Positions 1-11,172 of a stretch of DNA of 64,000 nt are shown here, piece after piece. The stretch is taken from contig OZ018337.1 in the NCBI GenBank assembly GCA_963969495.1, forward strand, positions 86,402,777-86,466,776, given 5' to 3'. The stretch is from Ceratothoa steindachneri (taxonomy: Eukaryota; Arthropoda; Malacostraca; Isopoda; Cymothoidae). Both the position numbers and the translations under genes were made by a program. The first letter of the stretch is position 1; each line of letters begins with the position of its first letter. The notes under the pieces were generated by a model. That model searched no databases and was not told the origin of the DNA. It saw only the letters and a program-made list of their open reading frames with translations.

Positions 1-975
1 TTCTTATTTTCCACTGAGCCTCGTAGTTGTTAAGGTTCGCGATTGCCATCGCTGTCATGCGAGCTTGCCACGGCGCATTCCTCCATGGAGATACGATTAT
101 CTGGATGAAATCATCGGCGTATTGAATATTGAGGGAATTTGGCTACACAGCGTCTGGGACGTCCGCGGGTATATATTGGGTAAAGGGTGGGAGACAGACA
201 CCCTCCCTGCGGGAGGACCGCAGTGAGCGGAAACTTTGGTCCGTCCGTGCACCCTAGACTGACATACGCCGCTCTCTCCATGACATAGTCACAGAGTGTT
301 CTTTCTAAGTTTTCACTTATACCCAGCCGTAAGATCTTATACTGCATGCCCCGCTGCCACACCTTATCAAACGCCTTTGACACATCCCGACAAACGATAT
401 CCACATAATATCCTGTCCAGTTTGGCTTCGGAAAGCTTTTCCGTTATGACATTAATTGCCATTTCCGTACTTCGCTTCTTTCTAAACCCGAATTGGCATG
501 GGTTGTAAAGGGAGTTTTCTTCCAGGTGAGACACCAGTCTCCCGTTGAGGGGCTTCTCAAAGAGTTTCCCGCCAAATTCCAGGAGTGAAATTGGGCGGTA
601 GCTCTCTCTCAATGTAGGGTCCTTTCAGTGCTTGGGCAAGAAGATCATTTTTGCCGTCTTGTAAGCATCTGAGAAGTACCCTGTATTCAGACATGCGTTG
701 AAAATTCGTCTCATTCCTTCGATGATGTTGGTTGTTGCCTTTTCGAAGTTAAGCTTCGTAAGCCCCGATTGGCCTCGGGCTTTTTGTCGAAATGAGCGGA
801 GTGCGCCAAGGATCTCTTCTTCGGTGATCTTGGCATCTCCGTCACGCAGTCTATCCACCTGGTGATGAGTATGCGTTCGATGTATTTCCGTGTTAAGCTC
901 GTCTACGATGTTGTTTTCGAACTCTATATCAAAATCTTCGTTTTTATCTTCGGATATGCTGAAGATTTTTCCCAA
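1..975 (-). pseudogene. ORF2 reverse transcriptase domain, frameshifted, partial
   Basis: The RT half of LINE ORF2 would copy element RNA at the target site. Minus-strand pieces lie in different frames: 975-625, 612-367, 404-111, then the frame running to base 1. Visible motifs in order: ESYRPISLL (about 605-580), QFGFRKKRST (about 505-475), DVSKAFDKVW with the first catalytic Asp at 384-386, LPQGGCLSPTLY near 215-180, and YADD, the catalytic pair, at 110-121. The catalytic residues survive, but there is an in-frame stop near 623 and frameshifts near 400 and 125, so no intact enzyme is encoded. The frame after YADD stays open to the window edge. Confidence 0.88.
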
Positions 976-2699
976 TAACGCCGGAATATCACTTCGATTT
1001 TGTTTTCTGCAGTTTCAATGGATCCATCTTCTTTTTGGATTTCCATTTTCTTCTTTTTTCCAGATGATCGTCTGAGACTTTTGACTCTCTTCCAAAAGTC
1101 CTTGGGAGAAGCATCTGGATCGAGGCCCTCAATTGCATTGTCCCATTGTCTCTGTTGTTGTTCGAGGATCAACTGGTTGAGCTCTTCCTTGATCTCTCTA
1201 CTTCGTTGTAGCGAGTCAAATCTTGCATTTGTTATATTTAACTCGTACATAACTCTCAATTCTCTGTACATTTCTTTCATATACCCAGTCCACCTGTATG
1301 AAGAGATGGTTTTATACTGGGTTTTGGGGATGCAAGCCCTATCTGCCATAATTAAAGGTTCGTTGGGGTCGTCGAGTGCCTCGTCTATATCCTCGAGAAT
1401 TGCCTCGTCCAGATCTGGTGGGCGATAGGCTTCGAGGAAATCAGCGTACCGTGCCCAGTCGGCTCTCCTGTAATCTTTTGTGACTGGAGCTGGGACTTGT
1501 ATAGGGTTCCTATTGATGGTAAGTAGGATCCCTATATGATCACTACATGGTACCTGGACCGGTTCCATGTAGTAATTGAACGGCAGCTGACAATAAGCCA
1601 GACAAATGTCTGGTTTTGTGGCATTTCGTCCTCGAGTATAGTTTGAGAAGTCCGGGCCTATTCTATTGACTATGTTTCGGTCCATCATAGTCTTCAGGCA
1701 CCTTCCGATTCCGTTGAAGGTCCTGTACCCAGACTCCTGACATCTGGCATTAAGGTCCCCCATTAATATGGTGGGGGTCCTTCTGCCAAATAGGCCAGAG
1801 AGAGAATGAATTGGTAAATATTCTCGTCTCGGCGGCTGGTACCCGGTGGCGATGACCAGCTTTCCTATATCGAGTTCGACCTCTATTGCAAGATAGGATC
1901 CTTCCAAGTTTCTTATGGGTTTATACTTGATCCCTCTTTTGATGGCGATGGTGGCACCGTCGTACCGCTCTTGAGAGTAATTCGCGATTAACACGTCGTA
2001 GTTCCAGATCTTCATTTCGGAACTACGAGTGTCAATCCCATGTTCATAAATCAAGATGACATCTGCATCTATTTCCCTGAACACGTTTCCGTAGAGAGTT
2101 CTTTTTGTTGTCCTGCCATTGGTGTTAATTTCCATGATTCTTAGTGTTTTTTTTTCCTTCTTCGGGGGAGGACTAGGAGTATTTGACCGACTCTTCATCG
2201 CTCTAGTGCGAGTGCATGGGCCCTCGTCTCTATCCGAAGTTGTTGATACTGCTTCTTCTTTGTCGTTTTTCTCGTCCTCTTCTTCGGATTTCTCCAATGA
2301 GTGAGAATCCATGACTTCATTCAATCCGGAGGCTTTTTCTTTTTTGTTGTTTCCAATTATGCTATCCTTGAATGCCCTAGAGCACTCAGGGTCATCTGGC
2401 ACGATGTTGGATGTCAAATTATTGGCTTTTTTTTGCGTGTTTAAAACCTGGTTATAGCATCCAGGTTTTACCGGGTTAGTCACGTTCGCATAAGTGATGC
2501 AAATTAGAATTTTTGCACTTAAGTCATTGGTGAAAATCATCGGTGAGGGAGTTGATGTCATCCCTTCACTTTTTTCACCGTGCCCGTGTATGTGGTTGTT
2601 TTCTTTTTCTTTTCTTCTTCTTCCATCTTCTTTATGATTTCTTTTATCTAAGAGCAGTTCAAGGCCATCGTTCGATGGGGCCCTTTGCAGTTCATGCAC
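924..2699 (-). CDS. LINE ORF1 tail fused in frame to ORF2 APE endonuclease (591 aa)
   Basis: Longest open frame in the window. Residues 1-185 are charged, Ser/Lys/Glu-rich and include a stretch (about 61-105) typical of the C-terminal end of jockey ORF1 proteins. Residues ~186-390 are an exonuclease-endonuclease-phosphatase domain: MEINTNG at ~189, MGDLNAR at ~313-319 and SDHIGI at ~385, supplying the Asn, Asp-x-Asn and Asp-His expected for target nicking. Residues ~400-560 are the linker towards RT, and the frame is lost near 960. The natural ORF2 start is probably the ATG at 2135 (Met189), so the long frame is a secondary fusion of ORF1 tail to ORF2, not a native protein. It overlaps the zinc-knuckle frame at 2648-2699. 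Confidence 0.85.
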   Translation of the reverse strand: MHELQRAPSNDGLELLLDKRNHKEDGRRRKEKENNHIHGHGEKSEGMTSTPSPMIFTNDLSAKILICITYANVTNPVKPGCYNQVLNTQKKANNLTSNIVPDDPECSRAFKDSIIGNNKKEKASGLNEVMDSHSLEKSEEEDEKNDKEEAVSTTSDRDEGPCTRTRAMKSRSNTPSPPPKKEKKTLRIMEINTNGRTTKRTLYGNVFREIDADVILIYEHGIDTRSSEMKIWNYDVLIANYSQERYDGATIAIKRGIKYKPIRNLEGSYLAIEVELDIGKLVIATGYQPPRREYLPIHSLSGLFGRRTPTILMGDLNARCQESGYRTFNGIGRCLKTMMDRNIVNRIGPDFSNYTRGRNATKPDICLAYCQLPFNYYMEPVQVPCSDHIGILLTINRNPIQVPAPVTKDYRRADWARYADFLEAYRPPDLDEAILEDIDEALDDPNEPLIMADRACIPKTQYKTISSYRWTGYMKEMYRELRVMYELNITNARFDSLQRSREIKEELNQLILEQQQRQWDNAIEGLDPDASPKDFWKRVKSLRRSSGKKKKMEIQKEDGSIETAENKIEVIFRRYWEKSSAYPKIKTKILI

Positions 2700-3335
2700 A
2701 TTTTTGTTGTGCTTTTACAGCAGTCATATCTATGACCCTGTGTGGCGCATTTGCTGCACCAGATTGTTCCTTTCTTCGGGCAGTAGGCGGTGGTGTGCTG
2801 ATCCAAAGAATAGCAAACAAAGCACATCTGTATACTGTGGTATTTTTCGTGCTCAATATTGCTGCCTGGGCTCCTCATGTTAAAAATGAGGAGTCCCTCC
2901 GTCGCCGCCTTGTGGGCCATTTCGGTTGTTTGAAAGGTTCCCTGGAAGACGTGGGTGTGATCTCTAAATTTGATCACCTCCCTTATCTTCGCCCAATTGT
3001 GGTTCTTCTCTATTTCCGTTTTCAGGTCTGCAGGGGAGTTTTCACCCACCCAGCTCTCTACCTTACGGCAGATAACACTCCTATTTGCTGAGATCGCTGG
3101 CGAGGTTTTTGCTTCCAAGTTTGGTTGTTTTAGCACTTCGGCCCCTTCATCAGATAGGAGCCGGTATATATCCTTGGTTTCACCGCACATGGCGATGAAA
3201 CCATTTGGAATGTCGATGAGTTTAATCAGTGCGATCCTTAAATTGGCAAATAAGGATTCGCACACGGTCTTTTTTTAGGGGGTCTTCATTGCGGGTAAGG
3301 TCCGTAGGGGGAACCCTCTTAGGGAGGACTTCCAT
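2648..3335 (-). pseudogene. LINE ORF1 (gag-like) with three zinc knuckles
   Basis: Nucleic-acid-binding ORF1 of the same LINE. The open frame 3265-2648 (205 aa) ends with three knuckles: CFVCYSLDQHTTAYC, CSKCATQGHRYDCC and CMNCKGPHRTMALNC. An upstream ATG at 3333-3335 opens a frame (MEVLPKRVPPTDL...) that would join this ORF if one base were gained or lost at an A7 run near 3271-3277, so the original start was probably there. The frame stops after the third knuckle, while the expected ORF1 tail continues in the neighbouring frame (see the 924-2699 entry). This gives two frameshifts in ORF1. Function is inferred from family architecture: ORF1 protein coats LINE RNA. Confidence 0.82.
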
Positions 3336-4140
3336 CGTCGCCGACGACTTCTCTCTTCTTTCTTGAATTTCTTTTCTCACTTTGTGTAAAAATCTATGTT
3401 AAATGTTATATGTGAAAAAAGTGACAAGTGGTAAAGGAGGTAGAGTTAAGGGTTGGTTTGGACTCTGACGTGAGAAGAGTGCTCCCGTCCAGTTTCCCCG
3501 CTCGAATGGTGCCAGGATGATGGGTGATGATAAATGGGGGCTGGTTCTCGAGTGGGGACCTCAGAGGGTTGAGCTTGGTGGACTTAATGCATAGCGGCCG
3601 AATCAACGACCGCTAAGTTTGTGCCACCCCCTCACGGGTACGTACGCCAAAACTGCATCCAACTACATAGAGACGGGTATAACTTCCTCTATGATTCTAG
3701 CCAGGTCCCCCAGGCGATGAGGATTTCTCCCCCGTACGGGACTCGCAGTTTTGCCCCAAATTCAAGAAAATTCCTGACTTGTGCTTCTGCTGTGGGATAG
3801 GCCTCAAACCTGTTTCAACGCAAGCCCTTAATTATGCCAGTCCAAGTGGCCGACATAGTTAAGACGAAATTAATGAAGGGCAGTCATCTGAGCAGGTTCC
3901 CATGCAGGGCGGTGGACGGAAGCAATGAGGTTTTTTAGGCCATCATTTTTCCTTTACTTCGCAGCGAAAAGATTCGAGAAAATCTTTTCAGATCTATTGG
4001 TCTCCTAATGATACTCAGGACAGTCGCGTTCTTAGATGGCGAAGGCTCAAAAGTCTTTCTTTCTTTCTATAGCACGCGTAAGTTTAAACGCTCTTCAAAA
4101 GGTAGTAAGGCAATGCTACAGCGTACGAAAAATTCGCCCA
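3336..4140 (-). promoter_or_regulatory. Putative LINE 5' leader/UTR
   Basis: GC-richer non-coding sequence directly upstream of ORF1. It has no supported protein; a 66-codon frame at 3406-3606 has no recognisable features. LINEs of this clade usually carry an internal promoter at the 5' end, so promoter activity is expected from family knowledge but not seen as a motif. An inverted repeat around AAAAGATT/AATCTTTT lies at about 3967-3990. The outer boundary is uncertain. Confidence 0.5.
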
Positions 4141-7100
4141 GCTTTTTAACTAAGGGAGGGTAGGGTGGGCAGCCGAAGATGTTGACGGGACGAGGTGATA
4201 AACGACAGTGGCGTCTCATGGCAAAGAGACCTCCTTAAGTAGTCTAGACTACAAGAAGAGGTCCCTACGTTTCTATTTATGGCCTCAAAATTTATCCTAA
4301 CTTCTTTCTTTGGCCTGAAAGACAATTTTATGTATTTGCCTCATAAGTACTAAAATTGTTTTTTGAGGTCCGATGCGATACAAAGTGTTTAACAGGATCT
4401 TATCACGCATTCATTTGCAACAAACTCTACTTTCGTTGAACAATCTTTCTAATAATCCCTTAAGATTTTCTTAACTAGCAATACTCTAAAATCCTAAATT
4501 GTTTCTAAAGCGATAAAATATAAACTTGATATTGATGGTAAAAGTTAAGCAGTTAAATGAAAATTAAAATATACTTAAAGGTTAGTTAAATATCGGTCGG
4601 TCTATTCGACATTAAGATTATGTCTTTATTTTCTAAAAAGGGTTTATATGTAATGAGGCAAATAAATAACTGTTGCTACCAAAATGTGACCGAAAGTAAA
4701 TATAGGTAAAGTATTAAGGTCAAAGAGATTTTAAGTCTTTGATGAAACCAATTAACTATTTTAAAATGTGGAGCGTTTAATTACCACTGCCGTCTGAGTT
4801 TTGCGAAGTTTATGTGATTAACGGAGTAGGCTTGTATGAATGTTTGAGAGCGTTCAAAAATCTCATAGGGTATAGTTTGATGCTGATTGAAATTTGTGTA
4901 GGTGTGGGCTTCGGGGTCAAGGAAGAGTTTATTTGTTTGGTGGCTGACTCTGTCTAACATTGCAAAACACAGTATTTCTTAACCTTTTTGGTAATATCCT
5001 TACAAATATTAGGTAAAACAAGTTTAAATATCCAACATGGATAGCTTACGACATTCACTTCAGCTTGCTGTAGTTGATCCAGATCTGGATAAATTTGAGC
5101 AAAATAATATTGTAATTGGAAGAGCAATATTTACCGACTTACAGTCCATTAATGGTGCGTGATTGAAACATAAGACAGGACTAATCTCTACTTGCGTTAA
5201 TGTAGATTCAGTTTCTTCGAACAAATGTTGTCTATATTTTAAAGATTAAAAGATATATTTTGACGAAGAGAGAAGATACGGATCTGATATTATGGAAACA
5301 AAGTTTTGTTTTCATAATGTACAAATTACTCAAGATTAAACTAACCTCTGATTACCAATGCAAGTAAATGGTCGTTTTGAAGGGGAAGGAATAATATAGT
5401 GTTACTTTAGAAGCATGGAAGCCCTCATCTTTAGCTGTGATAATGATGATATGATTTGTTTAAATGGATTTTATCATTATGTTAAAGTAATAAATAATAT
5501 TTTTACGAATACGATATCCTGATTTATCTAGAGCTGATGATAGGTTTCTAGGATAAAGGAAGGGCGAAGAAATATAAATGTGGATACATTAGTCCATTAC
5601 GCAAAATCCTATTTTTTTAATAACTCACCATTTGCCAATCATAAACATATGATCCAAAGGCATAGGAATACATTTTTAGAATTGATGTTATTGCTCTGAT
5701 GAAGATCTTGAATAGGTTTATTTTTTAAGTGCAAATGCGGAACCTTATGAGTTGGAAGTTTAGACACGGCGTGATGCTAAATTGACAGCAGAAAGATTGT
5801 GTCATGTCGACGATGGAACAATAATAAGTGGGCGCCTTTGTCAAATATAGTTCCAGAGTATTCGCTTGAAAAATCTTAGAGTGATAGAAGAACTCAGTTA
5901 AGGACGAGCAGTAGATTCGATAAAGATGATAAATAAACATTGAAAAAACTCATTCCAGTGTGAGTTATCATCTAAAGGAGATATGCAAGGTTTGATGATT
6001 GTGGCAAAGGAAACCTAGCAACTTGTTAGAGGTACACTAGATTAAAATAATTAAGATCTCTTGATTAAAAGGTAAATTCCTTTGGAGTATGAAGGTGACA
6101 TCATGAAAAGAAAAGAGTCATGTGCTATTATATTAATTGTTTTATACGGTATAAAAATTCTGGGCAGAGATGAATAACACATCTGAAATAGGAAACTCAC
6201 CCACGGAATAATATCTCGTGCGTTTGTTGGGATATGAATGGAATCATCCATTTTGAACTTGTTAACCCAAATTAAACTATTGCCACAGATGTTTACTGCG
6301 TCTAGTTGGGTCACTTAGAGGTAGAACTTGAAGAGAAAGGCAAGATTAAAGCAATAGAACAATAGCGATCTTTGTTGATCAAGACAACGCGTGACCATAT
6401 ATTGTAAGTGATAGCGTACAAAAGTAAGGCTTTCCATTGGAAACAATGAGCCATCGTCTATACTCACCTGGTTTAGCCCCAATCTGATTACTACCTTTTA
6501 AGAGATTAACGAATCCCCTAAAAAGAATGAAGAGATTAAAAAGAAAAAAGTTTGAAACATAGAATTTGAATGGTAGTAAAATGTTTGATTCTAGCGTTTT
6601 AAACTTTTGAGCTGATGTTAATTAATAAATAAATAATAAATAATTATTTAAATAAAAATAACTTCTAAGATATTTTTATTTTTATTCCTAAAAAATGATG
6701 AACATGAAATAGAGTCAAATTAATCGGTGGAAGAACTTATGTATATAATTTACCTTTAAACACATTTCCTTTCTGCCCTTAGCTTTTGAAACCCACTTCA
6801 CTATCAATCTCAATTTACTAATCTACCAACACTTTATCCTTTTCTAAACCCTTTCCTCCACTAGACTCAGAGATAATTCTACACTCCTCATTAACAGAGT
6901 GGAGAAAAGGAATATGGAAGCATTTTGAAAAGGTTAAAATGTCAAATAAAGAAAGTTGAGTTTGGCTTGAATAATAAACTCATATAAGTGAGCTTATTAA
7001 TGAATGCTGCTTTTTTATTCGTACAAAGAGTAAATAGTCAGAATAAAATGAAATTCAACTCGAGGAAATATTTACTAAGATAGACCAAAATCTAAGCAAG

Positions 7101-7319
7101 TCGTAAAGATCCTTTAATGATATTTTCAACGAAAAGAAAAAAATCTTTTCATCCCAAAAGCCTTTAACGAGTAAATAAAATTTGCCATTAACGCAATCGA
7201 ACTAGTCACCTTACCAACGTCACGTTCTCTCATTTATTATGAATAATAACTATATGACATGCAAAACTTTCGCTAATTCCCAGACTAAACTTGAGACGAC
7301 CTTGGCAATTATATCATTC
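4141..7319. other. AT-rich intergenic DNA, nothing recognised
   Basis: About 3.2 kb of AT-rich sequence. Minus-strand frames at 5725-5940 (71 codons) and 6051-6314 (87 codons) show no motif, no compositional bias and no neighbours that would support them, and are expected by chance at this length and composition. No tRNA-like or strong hairpin structure noticed. Confidence 0.6.
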
Positions 7320-7490
7320 GAAAGGAAATGTAAAACAGCACCATGCTTTCAGATTTCGTTAGAATCGTCCTCATAATTATGATGTTATTGACGAAAATAT
7401 ACCTGCTGACTTTGAAAAGAGGGTAAAACAACATAAGGATTTCAAATTTCGTTGAAATCGTCAAATAGTTACAATGTTATTAAAAAAAAA
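7320..7490. repeat. Two degenerate tandem units of ~95 bp
   Basis: Two similar blocks, about 7330-7392 and 7424-7486, share a pattern of AAAACA, then TTTC..ATTTCGTT.AAATCGTC, then ATGTTATT. The spacing suggests an ancient head-to-tail duplication. The TTTCGTTGAAATCG core resembles a common type of arthropod repeat sequence, but no family can be assigned by eye. Confidence 0.45.
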
Positions 7491-7849
7491 AACTAGCCAA
7501 ACGGGGATCGACCAACCGACCGATATAGTGAGATGTAGACTCGTTCGCGATCTGACTCGCACGCGGCAAAAAATTATGAAACTCTTTATTTAAAAGCAAG
7601 AAGAAGACGTAGGTGCAATATTAATAGTAATGATTTTAATACCGGCGAGAAGCAATGGGAAAAATCTAGGAGACAAAGAGGAAAGTGAAACAAATAATAA
7701 AAGAGACAAAAAAAACAGAAATACCCAGAGAGGATTAAGAAGCTATTCTGGATTTATTTTCCATTTTTCTTAACCTAAGATGCAAAAACTACGAATTGCA
7801 TCATGTGAGGGAATCCCCACGTGGAAGATCTTTAGCAGAAAGGAATTCC

Positions 7850-8660
7850 CATGTACAGCAAACTTCCCGGCTAGGACTAAAGTGTTAAGCCTACCCCCAC
7901 CCTTCCACAAGCGGTAGCCTCGAATCGAGTTCCCCACCATTCACCTTTATGCGGGCTAAAATAGCTCTGCCAGAAGATTCAAGGCCCTTCGAGAGTAGAG
8001 CTGTTTCCCGCCACTACCCAACTCCGGGGAGAGCCTCGGATATAAATAACGCTCGACTCCCCGGAAGACACACAGAGTTGAGAAGTTTCGCCAGAACACA
8101 GAAGATTTTCCCATGGTTCCAAGTCAAGTGCTAGCAACAAAGCAAAGTGACATCTGGACTATTCTGTGTATTTGGAATTAGCCCCAAGCAGGAGGTAATT
8201 CCACTAAACGATCGACCCGAGTGATTTTCCTAACTTCTTTCATCAACTCCTGTAGAAGCCCCTCCTCATTTTGGGTAGCTGAAATACTCTCCCCTGGACC
8301 GGAAGTTACCCCCACCCCCCCTTGTTTTTGGCGAACCATCATCACTTCAACTTCCCGTTTTGAAGTCCGAGCGGTCTCACCTCACGTACAAAAGACATCC
8401 GTAAGCCAACCCCCCTCCCCCCTTCAGTAACCCAAATGAGTTTTCCCCCCCTTCGTTTATTGATGTGATTTTTGCCCGTTAATTCTCTGAGGTAATTTTA
8501 CCCTTCAAATCTCTTATTACTTTTTTTTGTGTAAATAAAATTCTATTATTATACATGTCTCTTTAAATAACCTTGAACTTTCCCATTGTCCATAATTTGC
8601 CTGACCTCGTTGCACTCTCTCGTTACTCAGCCCGTCTGAACGCGTGGTTTTCCGTCCCTT
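7850..8660 (+). promoter_or_regulatory. GC-richer island with TATA box, LTR-like
   Basis: A sharp rise in GC content in AT-rich surroundings. It contains a TATA-like GATATAAATA near 8038-8047 preceded by a GC-rich stretch, and AATAAA near 8533-8540 followed by an AT-rich tail. TATA, transcript body and poly(A) signal inside ~0.6 kb resemble a solo LTR (U3-R-U5). No second copy, TSD or TG...CA ends could be defined. A 61-codon plus frame (7949-8134) and a 69-codon frame (8221-8430) are Pro/Ser/Arg-rich by composition only and are not supported as genes. Confidence 0.35.
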
Positions 8661-10380
8661 TTGTCGGTTCGCTTTCAAGTTATTGGTCCTCTCTCAAAGA
8701 TATAATATAGGATTAATATAATGTAATGTCATTCCACGACACATCAATTTATTCAATTTTTCAGAACGAATGAAATCTGAAGCTGGAAGGTGTGATTAGT
8801 TTGGTATCTTAGGCAAGAGTACCATTTAATTTCCTTCAATTAGCCCTACAAACCTTTGAAGAATGAGCTCGTGTTTATTTCATCAAAGGTTATTACTTGA
8901 TGCTGTTTTAGTTGTGATTTATATAAATTATTGATGCTCTAACTTTAGTAAGGATGTGATCATAGTGATCATGAAAACAACTCTTCGATCCCCTTTGGTA
9001 CTGACACGTCAGCCAAAAACTTAAAATAGCTGACTAAATATTAATTCCATGCCTACTCTTCTATTGGACATACGCTTTTGACCTCCATCGCCCATCGAGC
9101 TTGGGGAGGTTAAGTTGGTTGTGTCAAGACAAACATATCTACATCTCCGCTTCTCTGTATCAATTAAATGAAGAAATTCTCTTTAGGAAACAAATTTTAA
9201 GGAATTCTTTGCATTATTTCATGTTCCAAGTCTTCTCTCTTTTCTTTAACACATCGAATTCCTCGCGAAAATGTTGATCTACAGTGTTGGTAGCAGCCCG
9301 TAATGGTATTCAAATTTCAATAATCAAATTTGTTTACGTTTGTAATGTTCCTCCCTACCTTTAAGTTACGTCTTTATAGGTCAAATGAGAAATTTGTTTA
9401 ATACGATTTTTCCAAAGGAAAGACAAATACAAAAAGGACAATATTTATTTCCATACCTCTCACATGATAAACACATAGTTCATATGATAAAATGTTTTGG
9501 TTAAAAGCGATCTGAAATGCTCGTATACAACAACGTTCTTTCGATCAATTAAGAAAACAAATTTATCTAGAATTATTTAAAAATAAAAACCTAAACATTT
9601 TCTTTACACAACATAAAACTAATAAATTTTGTATAAAAACTGTCACATTTTCAATTTATTTTCTCCAAAAGATACGAATTTTTCTAAATCAAAACATTGG
9701 AAATCATCGATAGAGTTTCATTTAACTAGATCTATTTAACAAAGAAAAAATTAGACGTTATAGGACTGAGCAATAAAGAGTTATTACAATATATTTGAAA
9801 GCAAAGTACTACAACCGGATACCCATAAATAACCATATATTATAAAAGAAAACTTGACGAAATTGATTAAGAATTATTAGTGAATAATGTTGATAAGTCA
9901 TCTATAATTTCCTACTCATCATATTAATCAATATTAACCTTTCTATTCTGAAACATGAAAATTATAAACATGAAAATTATTCTCACATTTTAAATCACTA
10001 AAAGATAGAAAACATCTATGTAGTATAGCCATTATATAATGTGCTGAAGAGAATGTATTTAGTGTTACGATGTATTGCTAAAGAGTGCAGCCCCGTCCCA
10101 AAAGGTAGAAAGCCTCTAGCCTCTATTTTCATCAAAAATTCTTCCTAACTTTTTCCAGTAAAAAGAAAAGTGTATAACAAATTGCTGCGATAGCATACTT
10201 TCTCAATCTACAATCGTCCATAGCTCTAAAAATTTGGATGATTATATCGAAAGTTATCAGTAAATAATTAATATACTAGAAAAATTGAAGTGTCCATAAA
10301 TAATGATCCGATTGTTTTGGTTTTAGTAGAAAAACCTGCATTATCTTCATAGCAAATAACTTTATTTCAATATCGTGTAC
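8661..10380. other. AT-rich intergenic DNA, nothing recognised
   Basis: No open frame of useful length, no TE protein similarity and no tandem array noticed. Confidence 0.6.
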
Positions 10381-10599
10381 GTTTAATCATTCGCCTACCC
10401 TTTGTCGACCACATAACATGCGCTTAAATTGTGGCATGCCTCTTTTTGTCCACGAACCGTTTGTAAAGGTCCGCCACCAATATGTTTTTCCATTTGCAGG
10501 GAATGCCTAGCGTTCCTAAGAGTTAGTCCCTAATATTTTAAACCAATGTAAGGTTGGTAAATCCACTTGTATATGAAGCAAATCCTCCAAGACGGAAGC

Positions 10600-11160
10600 C
10601 AGATCTAAGCAATATCGCGAAGAATGACCATTTCGAGACGGCTGCAGTAGTAAAAATAGCAGCGATTGCTGGACATTCGCTAATGAGCAGGTTACATTGG
10701 CGCGTGACCAATGGATCCCAGTCCAATTCAGTGACGAATCTAAATTCAGTAAGGTGGGATCTGATGGTTGTGTTCGTGACAGAGCAGTCTCAAGATTTTC
10801 TGCGAATTTCACCAAAAGAGTGTAAAGTTTGCGCGAGGAAGTGTCTAGATCTGAAGCGTGATTTGGATACCAGGCAGTTAGCCATTTGTGAACTTATGGG
10901 GTACAATGAATGTCCATGTGTACAAAGTCTTTCCTTCTACAGCATGCTTTGACAAACTACATGCGGCGAAAACCTAACCTGCAAATTTCCTGCAGGATAA
11001 GAACACCTTCTGAAAGGACTAATTTGGTGAAGACTTTCCTGGACGAAGAAAAAAGTACTTTTATGAAATGGCCCGTTCGGTGTCCGGACCAGAATCCCAT
11101 TAAAAATTCCTTAAGTTTATCGGTGCAACATTACTGCACAAGAGTGGTACCATTATTTCC
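10600..11160 (+). pseudogene. Tc1-like transposase pseudogene (middle and C-terminal part)
   Basis: Tc1 transposases excise and insert the element at TA sites using a DDE/D catalytic triad. In one plus frame a stretch ending QWIPVQFSDESKF covers the first catalytic Asp (10733-10735). In another frame near 11065-11110, WPVRCPDQNPIKN corresponds to the conserved Tc1 motif carrying the last acidic residues. Between them are stops and at least two frameshifts. Open pieces at 10554-10952 and 10910-11173 run through it in shifting frames. The N-terminal HTH region and the terminal inverted repeats were not found, so the copy is 5'-eroded. The flanks are featureless AT-rich DNA. Confidence 0.75.
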
Positions 11161-11172
11161 GTTCCTATGGTA

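Larger units (their letters stand above)
1..4140 (-). mobile_element. Jockey-like non-LTR retrotransposon, cut by left window edge
   Basis: A LINE on the minus strand read from about 4140 down to the window edge: GC-richer 5' leader, a gag-like ORF1 with three zinc knuckles, an apurinic-type endonuclease, then RT. The order ORF1-EN-RT, the CCHC knuckles and the NLR-type ORF1 tail fit the jockey clade. The reading frame is broken several times, so the copy is dead, but protein similarity is still obvious, which suggests moderate age. The RT thumb and 3' end lie outside the window. The 5' boundary is approximate: it is where the GC-richer leader fades into AT-rich DNA. Confidence 0.88.

Noticed and set aside
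2543..3278. Plus-strand frames over the LINE ORF1
   Set aside because: Antisense shadows of the zinc-knuckle ORF1 and ORF2.
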